DNA of 64,000 nt from Sporisorium sorghi. Its lineage: Eukaryota; Basidiomycota; Ustilaginomycetes; Ustilaginales; Ustilaginaceae. A program made the position numbers and the translations under genes. Shown piece by piece: positions 25,046 through 34,742 of the stretch. The notes beneath the pieces were generated by a model that was given only the letters and a program-made list of their open reading frames with translations, made no database searches and was not told the DNA's origin. Numbering within the stretch: the first letter of the stretch is position 1; each line of letters starts with the position of its first letter. The stretch is taken from assembly GCA_023212695.1 (NCBI GenBank), contig JALCCG010000051.1, positions 37,824-101,823 on the forward strand, read 5' to 3'.

Positions 25046-27346
25046 ATGAACCATCAGATCAATCAGACAACCCAAACGATCCCGGGAAATGGAGACAACA
25101 TTCGCTATATCGACAATTCGGGAGGTCCTAAGCTGGGATACTCGTCCGAATCAGGTGTGGCAATTATCGAGATGGATGGACTGTATTTCAAGGATTTGAG
25201 CCGTGACGGTAGGCTGGACCGATATGAGGATTGGCGGTTGACGCCTAAGGAGCGTGCCAAGGACTTGGCTTCCAAAATGACCATAGAGCAAATCGCCGGC
25301 CTGATGCTGTACAGCAGGCATCAGTCGATTCCGGCTGCCAGCGGGGGCTGGTTCTCGGCTACCTATGGCGGTAAATCCTACGAGGAGAGCGGCGTGAAGC
25401 CATGGGAGCTGACGGATGAGCAGCTGGCCTTTCTGGCCCAGGACCATGTGCGTCATGTGCTGGTGACCACGGTCGAGAGTCCGGAAGTGGCGGCACGCTG
25501 GAACAATAAGGTGCAGGCATACGCGGAACGCACGGGACTTGGCATTCCTGCCAATAACAGCTCGGACCCAAGGCACAGCACGGATGCCAGCTCGGAGTTT
25601 AACGCCGGCTCGGGAGGACGGATCTCCATGTGGCCGGAGACGCTGGGCCTGGCCGCTACGTTTGATCCGGACATCACGAAGAAATTTGGCGAGATGGCTT
25701 CCAAAGAATATCGTGCCCTGGGCCTTGCAACGGCGCTCTCCCCACAGATCGATATCGCAACAGAGCCGCGCTGGTTCCGCTTTAACGGCACCTTCGGCGA
25801 GGATTCACGTTTGACAACCGATATGGCCCGCGCCTACGTGGATGGCTTTCAGACATCGGAGGGGGATCGGGAAATATCCGAAGGCTGGGGGTACGACAGT
25901 GTCAACGCCATGGTAAAGCACTGGCCGGGCGGCGGTTCCGGCGAGGCAGGCAGAGACGCGCATTACAGCAGCGGGAAATATGCGGTTTATCCGGGTAATA
26001 ATTTTCACGAGCACTTCATTCCGTTTGTAGACGGGGCTTTTAAGCTGGAGGGCAAGACGGGAATGGCTTCCGCTGTGATGCCGTATTACACCATTTCGAT
26101 GAACCAGGATACCGTCAACGGGGAGAACGTTGGCAATTCATATAACTCCTATCTGATCAAGGACCTGCTCCGGGAAAAATACGGCTACGACGGTGTTGTC
26201 TGCACGGACTGGGCGATTACGGCCGATGAGTCCGGTCCCCGTGACTCTTTCCTAAGCGGGAAGCCGTGGGGTGTCGAAGGATTGACGGTAGCAGAGCGGC
26301 ATTACAAGCTGTTGATGGCAGGCGTTGACCAATTTGGCGGCAACAATGAGATGGAACCGGTGCTGGCTGCCTATCACATGGGTGTCCGGGAGCATGGCGA
26401 GACGTATATGCGTGAACGCTTCGAACAATCGGCCGTGCGCCTGCTGAGCAATATGTTTCGACTGGGGCTGTTTGAGAACCCTTATGTTGATCCGTTGGAG
26501 AGCTCCCGTATGGTCGGAAATCCGGAGTTTATGCGTGAAGGTTATGAAGCCCAGCTAAAATCGATCGTCATGCTGAAAAATAAAAATGGCGTGCTTCCCG
26601 TCGAGCGGAAGAGCAAGGTCTACATTCCGAAGCGCTTTATGGCTGCAGGACAGGATTGGTTTGGCAACCCCACGCCGGAAAGCCTGGAGTATCCGGTTAA
26701 TCTGGACATCGTGGCCAAATACTTCGAACTCGCGGAGCATCCGGACGAGGCGGATTTCGGGCTTGTCTTTATTAGTACGCCGAAATCCGGAACCGGGTAT
26801 AGCCAAGAAGATGAGGATCAGGGAGGCAACGGCTACGTGCCGATGAGCCTGCAGTACAAGACGTATACGGCAGAGCATGCCCGTGAAGTGAGTCTGGCCG
26901 GTGATACACGGACAACGGATGTGCTGAACCGTTCCTATCGGGGCAAATCCGTTACGCCTCAGAATGCGGCCGATCTCGACATGGTACTGGAAACGAAGAA
27001 AGCGCTGAACGGCAAACCGGTCATCGTATCCATGCTGTTGTCCAATCCGACTGTGGTTGAGGAGTTTGAAGCCGAAGTGGATGCGATTCTTGTGAATTTC
27101 GGCGTTCTGGATCAAGCCATCATGGAGGTGCTTGCGGGTGAAGTGGAGCCGTCAGGCCTACTGCCCATGCAGATGCCGGCCAATATGAAGACCGTGGAGG
27201 AACAGCTTGAGGATGTGGCGTTTGATATGGAATGCCATACCGACTCCGAGAATCACACCTATGATTTTGCCTTCGGTTTAAACTGGAAGGGTGTCATCGA
27301 GGATGAACGCACGGAGAAATATCGGAAGCCGCGTCCGCAGGCCTGA
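25046..27346 (+). CDS. Glycoside hydrolase family 3 enzyme
   Basis: A 766-aa GH3 enzyme, probably a beta-glucosidase or beta-xylosidase. The nucleophile aspartate is in DGVVCTDWAI (near residue 388). Other GH3 marks are GLATALSPQIDIATEPRWFR, NAMVKHWPGGGSGEAG (variant of KHFPGHG) and the C-terminal alpha/beta domain (NPTVVEEFEAEVDAILVNFG). No signal peptide, so it acts in the cytoplasm. The ATG at 25046 has GGAGGG 7 bases upstream; an in-frame GTG at 25031 is less likely. It lies 62 bases after the MFS gene, in the same unit, and ends in a good terminator. Confidence 0.92.
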   Translation: MNHQINQTTQTIPGNGDNIRYIDNSGGPKLGYSSESGVAIIEMDGLYFKDLSRDGRLDRYEDWRLTPKERAKDLASKMTIEQIAGLMLYSRHQSIPAASGGWFSATYGGKSYEESGVKPWELTDEQLAFLAQDHVRHVLVTTVESPEVAARWNNKVQAYAERTGLGIPANNSSDPRHSTDASSEFNAGSGGRISMWPETLGLAATFDPDITKKFGEMASKEYRALGLATALSPQIDIATEPRWFRFNGTFGEDSRLTTDMARAYVDGFQTSEGDREISEGWGYDSVNAMVKHWPGGGSGEAGRDAHYSSGKYAVYPGNNFHEHFIPFVDGAFKLEGKTGMASAVMPYYTISMNQDTVNGENVGNSYNSYLIKDLLREKYGYDGVVCTDWAITADESGPRDSFLSGKPWGVEGLTVAERHYKLLMAGVDQFGGNNEMEPVLAAYHMGVREHGETYMRERFEQSAVRLLSNMFRLGLFENPYVDPLESSRMVGNPEFMREGYEAQLKSIVMLKNKNGVLPVERKSKVYIPKRFMAAGQDWFGNPTPESLEYPVNLDIVAKYFELAEHPDEADFGLVFISTPKSGTGYSQEDEDQGGNGYVPMSLQYKTYTAEHAREVSLAGDTRTTDVLNRSYRGKSVTPQNAADLDMVLETKKALNGKPVIVSMLLSNPTVVEEFEAEVDAILVNFGVLDQAIMEVLAGEVEPSGLLPMQMPANMKTVEEQLEDVAFDMECHTDSENHTYDFAFGLNWKGVIEDERTEKYRKPRPQA

Positions 27347-27394
27347 CAGTTATCCGATCATGATCGCATAGATTTCCTCCGACCAATCCGGGTG

Positions 27395-27434
27395 AGCCGC
27401 TCAAGTGATGATATGCTTGAGCGGCTTATTTTTT
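27395..27434 (+). terminator. Terminator after GH3 gene
   Basis: Perfect 11-bp stem AGCCGCTCAAG (27395-27405) with CTTGAGCGGCT (27416-27426), then TATTTTTT. Confidence 0.92.
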
Positions 27435-27523
27435 GCGTGACATGGACAACCAATACCGGTCAACTTGCGTCTTAGTTATATACGAATTATTTCATATATT
27501 ATTAGCCAAGGAGATTAGAGAAC

Positions 27524-28606
27524 ATGACAACCCGGAAATGGGCGAAAATGGCGGTGATCGGCGCTATGGCGTCCACGATGCTGATGAGTACGATGGTACA
27601 GGCACAGGTACAGGCCAAAGCCGCACCGCAGAAGGAAATGGAATTGAACATTAATCATTGGATGGTTACGCTCGATGTCAATCCTGTTATCGTGAATCAG
27701 ACGGCGCTGGTTCCCTTGCGCGTGATTAAGGAATACTTGAAGCCCACGCAGCTTCAATGGAACAACAAGACCAAGACGGTAACCGTCAGCACAAGCACAG
27801 ATCAAGTCACGCTGAAGATGGGAAGCCGGGAGGCCAAGGGGCAAGGGAAGGCGTATTCGCTGTCCGTTCCCGCGTATTTAAAGGATGGCCGAATTATGGT
27901 TCCGGTTCGATTCATAGCGGAGCTGCATAATGCAGAGGTAGGCTGGGATTCGAAGGAAAGAATGATTTACGTCTATACGCCGGAGGTGGACGTTTCGACA
28001 GCAGAGGAGAACCCTGATGTGAAGTTGTACCCGGTAAGCGCTACGAAATACGGAAGATATGAAGGAATGGTGGTAGAGGTAGAAGGGAGAAGGCAAGTTT
28101 TTGCGGATTGGTACGGTGGTGATGGTACGCGTAAACCGATCATTCAATATCGGGATATGACGGGTGATGGCAAGCCGGAAGTGGTTGTGTTCTATGTGGA
28201 TGGGACCGGGACGGGTATTTATATTGGCAAGACACATGTGGTGGACGCTGAAACCCTGAAGGAAATTCCTATTGAATCGTTGGATCAGGCGGTAGCGGGT
28301 CATGTGGAGTCCAGCATCGAGAAGTTTGCGGATTACATCGCCGTGAAGATTGTGATCGACGGGAAGGAAACCGTTCAGAGAATTGAGGATGACTCCGAGG
28401 ATAAAAGCTATCTGAATGACAAGTTGGGTTTTGGTGCTGTAGTCAGACACAGCATCGAAGAAGGGCGGCTTGTTACGCTCGCAGCTGGGAGCATAAGTCC
28501 AGCCGGTTTTGCGGGTGATCTCCAAATAACCTACCGGTATGATGAAGAGTCGAATCGATTTGTGGTGGATCGCATGGAATATGATCGTTTGGAAGAGCAG
28601 AGGTAA
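27524..28606 (+). CDS. Secreted protein with copper-amine-oxidase-like N-terminal domain
   Basis: A 360-aa exported protein. The signal peptide covers residues 1-33 (AVIGAMASTMLMSTM, cleavage near VQAKA). Residues about 40-150 form the stalk domain found in many Paenibacillus exported proteins (TALVPLRVIKEYLKPTQLQW, DGRIMVPVRFIAELHNAEVGW). The rest includes a repeat-like segment YRDMTGDGKPEVVVFYVDGTG that recalls FG-GAP/calcium-loop repeats. The start has AAGGAGATTAG 10 bases upstream. It lies between two terminators and so stands alone. Function unknown; cell-wall anchoring is inferred from the stalk domain. Confidence 0.82.
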   Translation: MTTRKWAKMAVIGAMASTMLMSTMVQAQVQAKAAPQKEMELNINHWMVTLDVNPVIVNQTALVPLRVIKEYLKPTQLQWNNKTKTVTVSTSTDQVTLKMGSREAKGQGKAYSLSVPAYLKDGRIMVPVRFIAELHNAEVGWDSKERMIYVYTPEVDVSTAEENPDVKLYPVSATKYGRYEGMVVEVEGRRQVFADWYGGDGTRKPIIQYRDMTGDGKPEVVVFYVDGTGTGIYIGKTHVVDAETLKEIPIESLDQAVAGHVESSIEKFADYIAVKIVIDGKETVQRIEDDSEDKSYLNDKLGFGAVVRHSIEEGRLVTLAAGSISPAGFAGDLQITYRYDEESNRFVVDRMEYDRLEEQR

Positions 28607-28720
28607 ATTACCGTTTATCGATGCGGAACTTTAGAACTACATATATATGCATACCAGCAGAAGGATATAAGCATGAACTGGAAGGTTGGAATTTGGATCG
28701 GGTGATGTGATTTTCTATTT

Positions 28721-28747
28721 AAAAGGGCGCTGCAGCGCCCTTTTTTT
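28721..28747 (+). terminator. Terminator after secreted stalk protein
   Basis: AAAAGGGCGC/GCGCCCTTTT is a perfect palindrome around a TGCA centre (28721-28744) with a run of T. Confidence 0.92.
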
Positions 28748-29006
28748 GCTGCGCTTATCAAGAGTCAACGCGGTTTGCATCACCGAAGCGGGTCGGCGAC
28801 CATGGGGAGTATACCCTATATGAAAGATGGTTTTATCTCTATTCATAGGTCTTTATTACCATTTACTTGAGTCTTAAGATTCCTCTAAGATAGTTAATAA
28901 ACCTGACACCTTTTTGCAACGGAAAGAGAATGTTTTTGAAGTAAACGCCTTCAATGTTAAGTAATATAACAAGCCCATACCATATGGACTCGAACGGGGT
29001 GTATTT
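28748..29006. other. Leader of sensor-kinase operon with a shared intergenic motif
   Basis: No gene seen. It contains GCGACCATGGGGAGTATACC at 28796-28815, nearly repeated at 57973-57993. The promoter of the sensor kinase must be here but is not clear. Confidence 0.5.
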
Positions 29007-30827
29007 ATGCAGCAATGGCTTGGGAAATCGCTAAAGCATAAATTATCGTTGCTTATTATTATAGCTACGCTGGTGCCGCTGTTATTTCTTGGTATTTTCT
29101 CTTTTAACATGGCCAAGAGCCTGACGGAAGAGAAAGCCAAGATTACGGGGATGAATACGCTCCGCCAACTGGAAGCTTACTTGGACACGATGGTGAAGGA
29201 CGTCGAGAATATCTCGCTATTCCTCATCGGGCACACCGGGGTCCAATCCTACCTCAAGACAGAGGAGAGCAACTATGTCCAGCAGACAACGGTCATTAAC
29301 TTCCTGACGAATCTGGCCTTCTCCAAGGATTATATCGCCAATATCATTGTCGAACCGCTCGGCAGCAAGGATCCGATCTCGCATAAGTCATTAGTGCGTT
29401 CCGAGTTCCGGAATATTACCGAGGAGATCCCGGATTATTATGAGCATCATCCCAAATGGTGGTCTTTTGTTCACCGACAGTGGACATTTGAAGGCATGAG
29501 AAAGGTCATCACGCTGGCCAGGCCGATTCGCAGCACGGATAAATACAAGCCGATCGGGAATCTGCAGATCAACCTGGATCAAGGCGTCATTGCCAATCAA
29601 TTCAGGCAGGCCGTCTTGGAGAAAACCGGCTTTGTCCTCTTGCTTGATGAGAACAACCGGATTATTGCCGGTCCGCCGGATATGGAGACGAATCTTACCC
29701 TGGCAGACTATTATCCTTCGATTGAAGGGTTCGAGGGGCTTAGCGGGAATATGGACTATGGAGAGGGCGGCAATAAGAAGACCATTCTCTATAAGAAAAT
29801 GTCGAGTGTGAACTGGAAGCTGGTCGGCATCATTCCCTCAGAGGAATACCGTTCCCAGAACCAGTATTTCATCAAATTGACGGCGGTTGCCGTAACCGTG
29901 GCCATCCTGCTCGCCATTATACTGGTTCTCTTCTTGATTCAGAAGATTACGAATCCGTTGTCTGTGTTAACGAAGTTTCTCAAGAATTCGAGCCCGGAGG
30001 AGCCGCTGCCTGCGCTGCCGGTGAAGACAATTGATGAGGTTGGACAGCTTATTATCAGTTACAACCGGTTAAGTTCCCGGATCGTGAAACTTACCGATGA
30101 AGTGAAACTCAATGAGTCGCTGAAAAAGGAGGCGGATATGCATGCACTGCAGGTGCAGATTAATCCGCACTTCCTATACAATACGCTGTCTTCGATTCAT
30201 TGGCTGGCGCTGATGAACCAGGATGTGAAGATAGCCGAGATGGTCGGATCACTCAGTGATTTCCTGCGGTTCAGCTTGAACAATGGCCAGGAATACTGCA
30301 CGATCCAGCAGGAGATTATGCATGTCCGTCACTATGTGAACATCCAAACCATTCGGTATCCGGAGAAATTCTCGTTTGAGGTTCATGTCGAGGAGACACT
30401 TCATCAGCACACCATGTTGAAGCTGCTGCTGCAGCCGCTCGTCGAAAATTCCATGCTGCACGGCATATTGAGCCGTGACGGAATGGGGACGATAACGATA
30501 CAAGGTCGGCATGGCAGCGAGGGGATTCACTTCGTGGTGGAGGATGATGGAATCGGGATGACGCCCGATCGTCTGAAATGGCTTCAGGATCAGCTGGTAG
30601 AGAATCCATTGCAATACGAGAAGGGACAAACCCCGGGCGGAAGCTACGGGCTGCGAAATGTCCATAAGCGGCTGCTCCTCCATTACGGCAAGGATGCAGG
30701 ATTGCGTGTGGACAGCACGGAAGGGGCCGGAACACGGGTTATGTTTACGATACCGGACCTAACTGATATTCAACAAACTGAAATATCCAGCAAAGGGGAT
30801 GACGACCTTGAAGGTACTGATCGTTGA
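29007..30827 (+). CDS. YesM-type sensor histidine kinase (system A)
   Basis: A 606-aa membrane kinase. Two membrane helices (SLLIIIATLVPLLFLGIFSF near 14-33 and TAVAVTVAILLAIILVLFLI near 292-311) flank an extracytoplasmic sensor, followed by HAMP and a His_kinase/HATPase module. The phospho-acceptor is in QINPHFLYNTL near residue 389. The N box is LLQPLVENSMLHG and the G box EDDGIGMTPD. The start ATG has GGGGTG 6 bases upstream. It overlaps the response-regulator gene at its 3' end and precedes an ABC sugar transporter, so it probably senses the sugar. The signal is not known. Confidence 0.93.
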   Translation: MQQWLGKSLKHKLSLLIIIATLVPLLFLGIFSFNMAKSLTEEKAKITGMNTLRQLEAYLDTMVKDVENISLFLIGHTGVQSYLKTEESNYVQQTTVINFLTNLAFSKDYIANIIVEPLGSKDPISHKSLVRSEFRNITEEIPDYYEHHPKWWSFVHRQWTFEGMRKVITLARPIRSTDKYKPIGNLQINLDQGVIANQFRQAVLEKTGFVLLLDENNRIIAGPPDMETNLTLADYYPSIEGFEGLSGNMDYGEGGNKKTILYKKMSSVNWKLVGIIPSEEYRSQNQYFIKLTAVAVTVAILLAIILVLFLIQKITNPLSVLTKFLKNSSPEEPLPALPVKTIDEVGQLIISYNRLSSRIVKLTDEVKLNESLKKEADMHALQVQINPHFLYNTLSSIHWLALMNQDVKIAEMVGSLSDFLRFSLNNGQEYCTIQQEIMHVRHYVNIQTIRYPEKFSFEVHVEETLHQHTMLKLLLQPLVENSMLHGILSRDGMGTITIQGRHGSEGIHFVVEDDGIGMTPDRLKWLQDQLVENPLQYEKGQTPGGSYGLRNVHKRLLLHYGKDAGLRVDSTEGAGTRVMFTIPDLTDIQQTEISSKGDDDLEGTDR

Positions 30828-32379
30828 TGATGAAGTAATCATTCGAAATGGGCTGAGTACAGTGATCAATTGGGCGGATAACGGCTTTACGGTGCTGGCG
30901 CCCGCGGCTTCGGCAGAGGAAGCCCTTCAGCGTATTCCCGTCGATATGCCCGAAATTATATTTACTGATATTCGCATGACCGGCCTGAGCGGTTTGGACA
31001 TGGCTCATCAAGTTAAGCAGCGGTTTCCCGAGATCGAAATCATTGTCATATCGGGCTTTGATGAATTTACGTATGCACAGCAGGCGATGCGTGAAGGCGT
31101 GAGTGACTACTTGCTGAAGACGAGCAGACCCGGGGAAATTATCGAAGCTGCAGTTCAAGCGAGAGAGCGAATCCTGCAGCACAGACTCCATCAAGCGAAG
31201 GGAAAGGCCCAGGAAATGGTGGTCAACCGGGGGTTCCTGAGGAGGCTGCTTGCATCGGGAGTTTCACTGGATGAGCATGCCGAGAATGAATTATGGGAGA
31301 GATATCCTGAATTGAGGTTGACAACGCCCGGCTCCGTTCTGCAGATATGGATGCTGTCGGTTCATCCATTACATCAGGATGAGTTGGAGCACTTGACCCT
31401 TGGCGAACGACACAGCTTACTCGGGACGGAGCTGGCAGAAGGGCTGCATGGTGCCTGGCTGGAGTGGAATGGTTCCCTGCTTCTGCTGGTGCGCACAGAG
31501 CCAGGCGATGGCTGGGGGCGCGTGGATTCCGCGCTGCGAAAGCTGGAATCGACTCACGCCTGCCGCATTAAGGCAGCCAGCGGCCGACCGGTGTCCAGTG
31601 TTCGCGAGCTGGATCGCGCGCTGAAGACGGCGGTGGAGGCCAGCTCCTACGAGTGGCTTCTCCATTCGGAACGGCATATCCGTTATGAGGACATCGAAGG
31701 GCGGAAAGGCATTGAGACGGTCTGTTCGATGGAAGAAGAAACCGAGCTCTCCTCCCTTCTGCGCTCAGGGCAATCCGCCGATTTGGAGGCATGGGTTGCG
31801 GATGTGCTGGAACGCATCCAAAGTCAGAGCCAGGCGACACCCGGCTCGGTTCAGGCTTATCTGCATTCCCTGCTCGTCTCGGGACAGCGCTGGCTGATAC
31901 GCGCTGCAACGTCCATCGGCTACACCAGTCCGGTGAAGATTGAGGACAACTTTGATATCCGCGATTTAACGAAGAAGCCGGAGAAGGTGCTGATCGATTC
32001 CCTTGGACTCATCATGAAGCAGTACCGGGACATGGTGTCGACAACCAGTCCTGTTCAAAGGGCGATCTCCTTCATTCATGAGCATCTGGGGCAGAGCCTG
32101 TCGCTTCAGCAAGTGGCCAAGCATGTTCATATGAATCCCAATTATTTCAGCGAGATGTTCAAGAAGGAGACCGGGCAGAATTACATTGAATTCGTGACCC
32201 AGGCGAAGCTGCGGAAAGCAATGACTCTGCTGAGGGAAACGCCGGCCAAAATCAGTGAAATCGCAAATGAAATCGGCTATGAGGATATTAAGTATTTTAA
32301 CCGCCTGTTCAAGAAATGGACGGGACAGACGCCGTCGGAGTATCGGGCAAATCCTGAATTTTGTCCCTCTATGGACTGA
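30808..32379 (+). CDS. YesN-type AraC response regulator (system A)
   Basis: A 523-aa regulator. The receiver domain is residues 1-120 with VLIVDDE at the start, phospho-aspartate in IIFTDIRM near 51 and the conserved lysine in YLLKTSRP. The C-terminal AraC domain is residues about 420-520 (QQVAKHVHMNPNYFSEMFK, ISEIANEIGYEDIKYFNRLFK). I chose TTG at 30808 because AAAGGGG lies 9 bases before it; the in-frame ATG at 30799 would abut that site directly. It overlaps the kinase gene by 20 bases, so translation is coupled. It likely activates the ABC transporter genes downstream. Confidence 0.92.
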   Translation: MKVLIVDDEVIIRNGLSTVINWADNGFTVLAPAASAEEALQRIPVDMPEIIFTDIRMTGLSGLDMAHQVKQRFPEIEIIVISGFDEFTYAQQAMREGVSDYLLKTSRPGEIIEAAVQARERILQHRLHQAKGKAQEMVVNRGFLRRLLASGVSLDEHAENELWERYPELRLTTPGSVLQIWMLSVHPLHQDELEHLTLGERHSLLGTELAEGLHGAWLEWNGSLLLLVRTEPGDGWGRVDSALRKLESTHACRIKAASGRPVSSVRELDRALKTAVEASSYEWLLHSERHIRYEDIEGRKGIETVCSMEEETELSSLLRSGQSADLEAWVADVLERIQSQSQATPGSVQAYLHSLLVSGQRWLIRAATSIGYTSPVKIEDNFDIRDLTKKPEKVLIDSLGLIMKQYRDMVSTTSPVQRAISFIHEHLGQSLSLQQVAKHVHMNPNYFSEMFKKETGQNYIEFVTQAKLRKAMTLLRETPAKISEIANEIGYEDIKYFNRLFKKWTGQTPSEYRANPEFCPSMD

Positions 32380-32392
32380 ATTATATCCCCTA

Positions 32393-32405
32393 TGTAAGCG
32401 TTACA
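32393..32405 (+). promoter_or_regulatory. cre-like palindrome before system A transporter
   Basis: TGTAAGCGTTACA has perfect TGTAA/TTACA arms around GCG. It is one base shorter than the cre consensus, so it is a weak candidate for CcpA. Confidence 0.3.
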
Positions 32406-32477
32406 TCCTCTTTTATACTTGGACTAATCATCTTAGGATGCTTCATCATTTTCGTATAAATTAAAGGGGGATTGACC

Positions 32478-33803
32478 ATGAGACCAAAACGCAAAATAGG
32501 TCTTGTACTGCTGATGATGACACTGGTTCTTGCAGCATGCGGCGGCGGGCAAAGCAAAGAGCAGGCCGGAGGGAATGAAGGCGATCAAGAAAAGGTCAAG
32601 CTGACCATCTGGCATAACTTTGCCGGTGATGACCTGCGTGCGAAATCAGTCCGAAGTTTTATCGATCAGTTTGCTCAGGACCATCCTGAAGTTACACTCG
32701 ATGCACAAGCGATTCCACCGGATGGCTACCGTCAACGTCTGAGTACCGTTGCGGCTGCGAATGAGATGCCGGACGTGTTCTTCGTTTATGCAGGAAGTCA
32801 GTCTTCCGAGCTTCATCAAGCGAAGCTGCTTCAACCGATTACGGAAGTGTTAGATGCGCATTCGGATTGGAAGGATAAATTCCTGCCGGGAGCGTTTGAT
32901 CCATACGAGTTCGAGGAAGGCCAGATCTACTCTGCTCCACTGGGTATGTCGGCAACCTCGATTCTGTACTACAACAAAGCCTTGTTTGACAAACATAACG
33001 TAAAAGTCCCAACGACTTGGGAAGAAATGATGGCGGCGGTTAAGACCTTCAACGATAACGGCATAACGCCAATCGCCCTCGGAAACAAAGCTCCGTGGGT
33101 TGCTCAATCCACCATTATCGGCTCTATTGCCGACCGTGTGACAGGCACCGAATGGTTCAAGAATGCAGCAGCACAGCAAGGCGCGAAGTTTACCGATCCT
33201 GAGTTTATCGAAGCGCTCGGCTATTTCAAAGAGCTGGTTGATAACAAAGCGTTCCAAGAAGGGGCGAACAGCATCGACAACACGCAAGCTGAGCAGTATT
33301 TCATTCAAGGAAATGCAGCGATGATGATCAGCGGCGCATGGACCCTTACGAATCTTGCGGCTTCTTCCTCTGAGGAGCAAATGAAGGATATCGAGGTTAC
33401 TACTTTGCCAACGATTCCTGGTGGAAAAGGTGAGGCAGGCACGATCTCCGGCGGAGCTGGCGGCGGTCTGGCCCTTAGCAGCAGAACCGAAGGGAAAGCG
33501 AAAGAATTGGCCCTTGAACTGATCTATGCCGTGAGCGGACCGGAAGCGCAAAAAGCGATTGCCGAGAGCAACTCCATGGTAATGTACGATACCGAGATTG
33601 ATGAGTCCAAAGTTACTTCCCTGTACTACAAAGCCTTTAATCTGGTGAAAACCACTGGAATTACGCCAGTATATGATGCTTATCTGTCTGCAGAAGCGGC
33701 TGAAGTCATCAACAACGGTCTGCAGGAAATCATGATGGGCGGTCCCGTTGAAGGTGTGGCCCAGAAGCTTCAGGATGCGCAAGCCAGATCCGCTACTCCA
33801 TAA
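32478..33803 (+). CDS. ABC transporter sugar-binding lipoprotein (system A)
   Basis: A 441-aa extracellular solute-binding protein of family 1. The lipoprotein signal ends in LVLAAC with the lipid-carrying cysteine at residue 21. Typical segments are VKLTIWHNFAGDD, AANEMPDVFFVYAG, SILYYNKALFDKHNVKVPTTW and QYFIQGNAAMMISGAWTL. The ATG has AAAGGGGG upstream; an in-frame TTG two codons earlier is less likely. It is followed by two permease genes. The ATPase is missing here, as in MsmX-dependent systems. Ligand unknown, probably an oligosaccharide. Confidence 0.95.
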   Translation: MRPKRKIGLVLLMMTLVLAACGGGQSKEQAGGNEGDQEKVKLTIWHNFAGDDLRAKSVRSFIDQFAQDHPEVTLDAQAIPPDGYRQRLSTVAAANEMPDVFFVYAGSQSSELHQAKLLQPITEVLDAHSDWKDKFLPGAFDPYEFEEGQIYSAPLGMSATSILYYNKALFDKHNVKVPTTWEEMMAAVKTFNDNGITPIALGNKAPWVAQSTIIGSIADRVTGTEWFKNAAAQQGAKFTDPEFIEALGYFKELVDNKAFQEGANSIDNTQAEQYFIQGNAAMMISGAWTLTNLAASSSEEQMKDIEVTTLPTIPGGKGEAGTISGGAGGGLALSSRTEGKAKELALELIYAVSGPEAQKAIAESNSMVMYDTEIDESKVTSLYYKAFNLVKTTGITPVYDAYLSAEAAEVINNGLQEIMMGGPVEGVAQKLQDAQARSATP

Positions 33804-33848
33804 GAAACCATTCACCACTGCACAAGGATTAGGAGGGAGGAGGCTGCC

Positions 33849-34724
33849 ATGCCTACAGCGATGAGAAGCAAAGGATTTATAGCCATAGCTCTTCTTCCAG
33901 CGCTTCTGTTGTTTCTGATATTTGTCATTATTCCGGTTTTCTGGTCAGCTTACTACGGGTTTTTCAGCTGGAAAGGGTTCGGGGATGCCACCTTTATCGG
34001 TCTTGATAATTATATAGAGATGTTCAAGGATCCGATTTTTTGGCGGGCGCTTCGAAACAACCTGATTCTGGTTGTCTCATCCATTGTCGGTCAGGTTCCG
34101 ATTGCATTGATTCTGGCCATTGTACTGTTCAAGAATTCGTTTTTCTCCAGATTCATACGCTCCGCCGTATTTATGCCGATGGTGCTGTCGACGGTTGTAG
34201 TCGGCCTGATCTGGGGTTACATTTACCATCCGCAGTTCGGGATTGCGAATTATGTGCTGGAGATGCTCGGTCTGGATTCATGGACCCGCGCTTGGCTGTC
34301 TGATCCGAAAGTCAACATGCTGGCGATATCGATTCCGATTAACTGGGCGAACGTCGGTCCGTATCTGGTTATCTTTATTGCAGCACTGCAAAATATTTCT
34401 CCCGAGATCCATGATGCGGCCAAAATTGATGGATCCACGGGCTGGAACAAGCTGATGCAAATCACGCTGCCGATGATCTGGAGTACGGTTGTCGTGACTA
34501 TCGTGCTCTGTATCTCCGGAAGTCTGAAGGCCTTTGACCACGTCATTGTCATGACGGGCGGCGGACCGGCGCAATCGACCGAGCTGCTTGCCACATACAT
34601 GTATAACAGCACCTTCAGTGTGTATCGTTATGGTTACGGTTCTGCCGTCTCCACGATGATTATGATTGTCAGCGCCATCCTAATCGCGCTTAATTACTTC
34701 GCAACGCGCAGAAAGTCAAGTTAA
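33849..34724 (+). CDS. ABC sugar permease, MalF type (system A)
   Basis: A 291-aa membrane protein with six hydrophobic helices. The EAA loop that docks the ATPase is EIHDAAKIDGSTGWNKLMQI near residues 190-210, followed by TLPMIW. The start ATG has GGAGGGAGG 10 bases upstream. It lies 45 bases after the binding-protein gene and 18 bases before the second permease. It forms the membrane channel with the next gene. Confidence 0.95.
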   Translation: MPTAMRSKGFIAIALLPALLLFLIFVIIPVFWSAYYGFFSWKGFGDATFIGLDNYIEMFKDPIFWRALRNNLILVVSSIVGQVPIALILAIVLFKNSFFSRFIRSAVFMPMVLSTVVVGLIWGYIYHPQFGIANYVLEMLGLDSWTRAWLSDPKVNMLAISIPINWANVGPYLVIFIAALQNISPEIHDAAKIDGSTGWNKLMQITLPMIWSTVVVTIVLCISGSLKAFDHVIVMTGGGPAQSTELLATYMYNSTFSVYRYGYGSAVSTMIMIVSAILIALNYFATRRKSS

Positions 34725-34742
34725 CATGAAGGAGGGAGCGAT

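Noticed and set aside
28796..28815. Riboswitch in the leader of the system A kinase
   Set aside because: No known riboswitch core or terminator switch seen; only the short motif shared with 57973.
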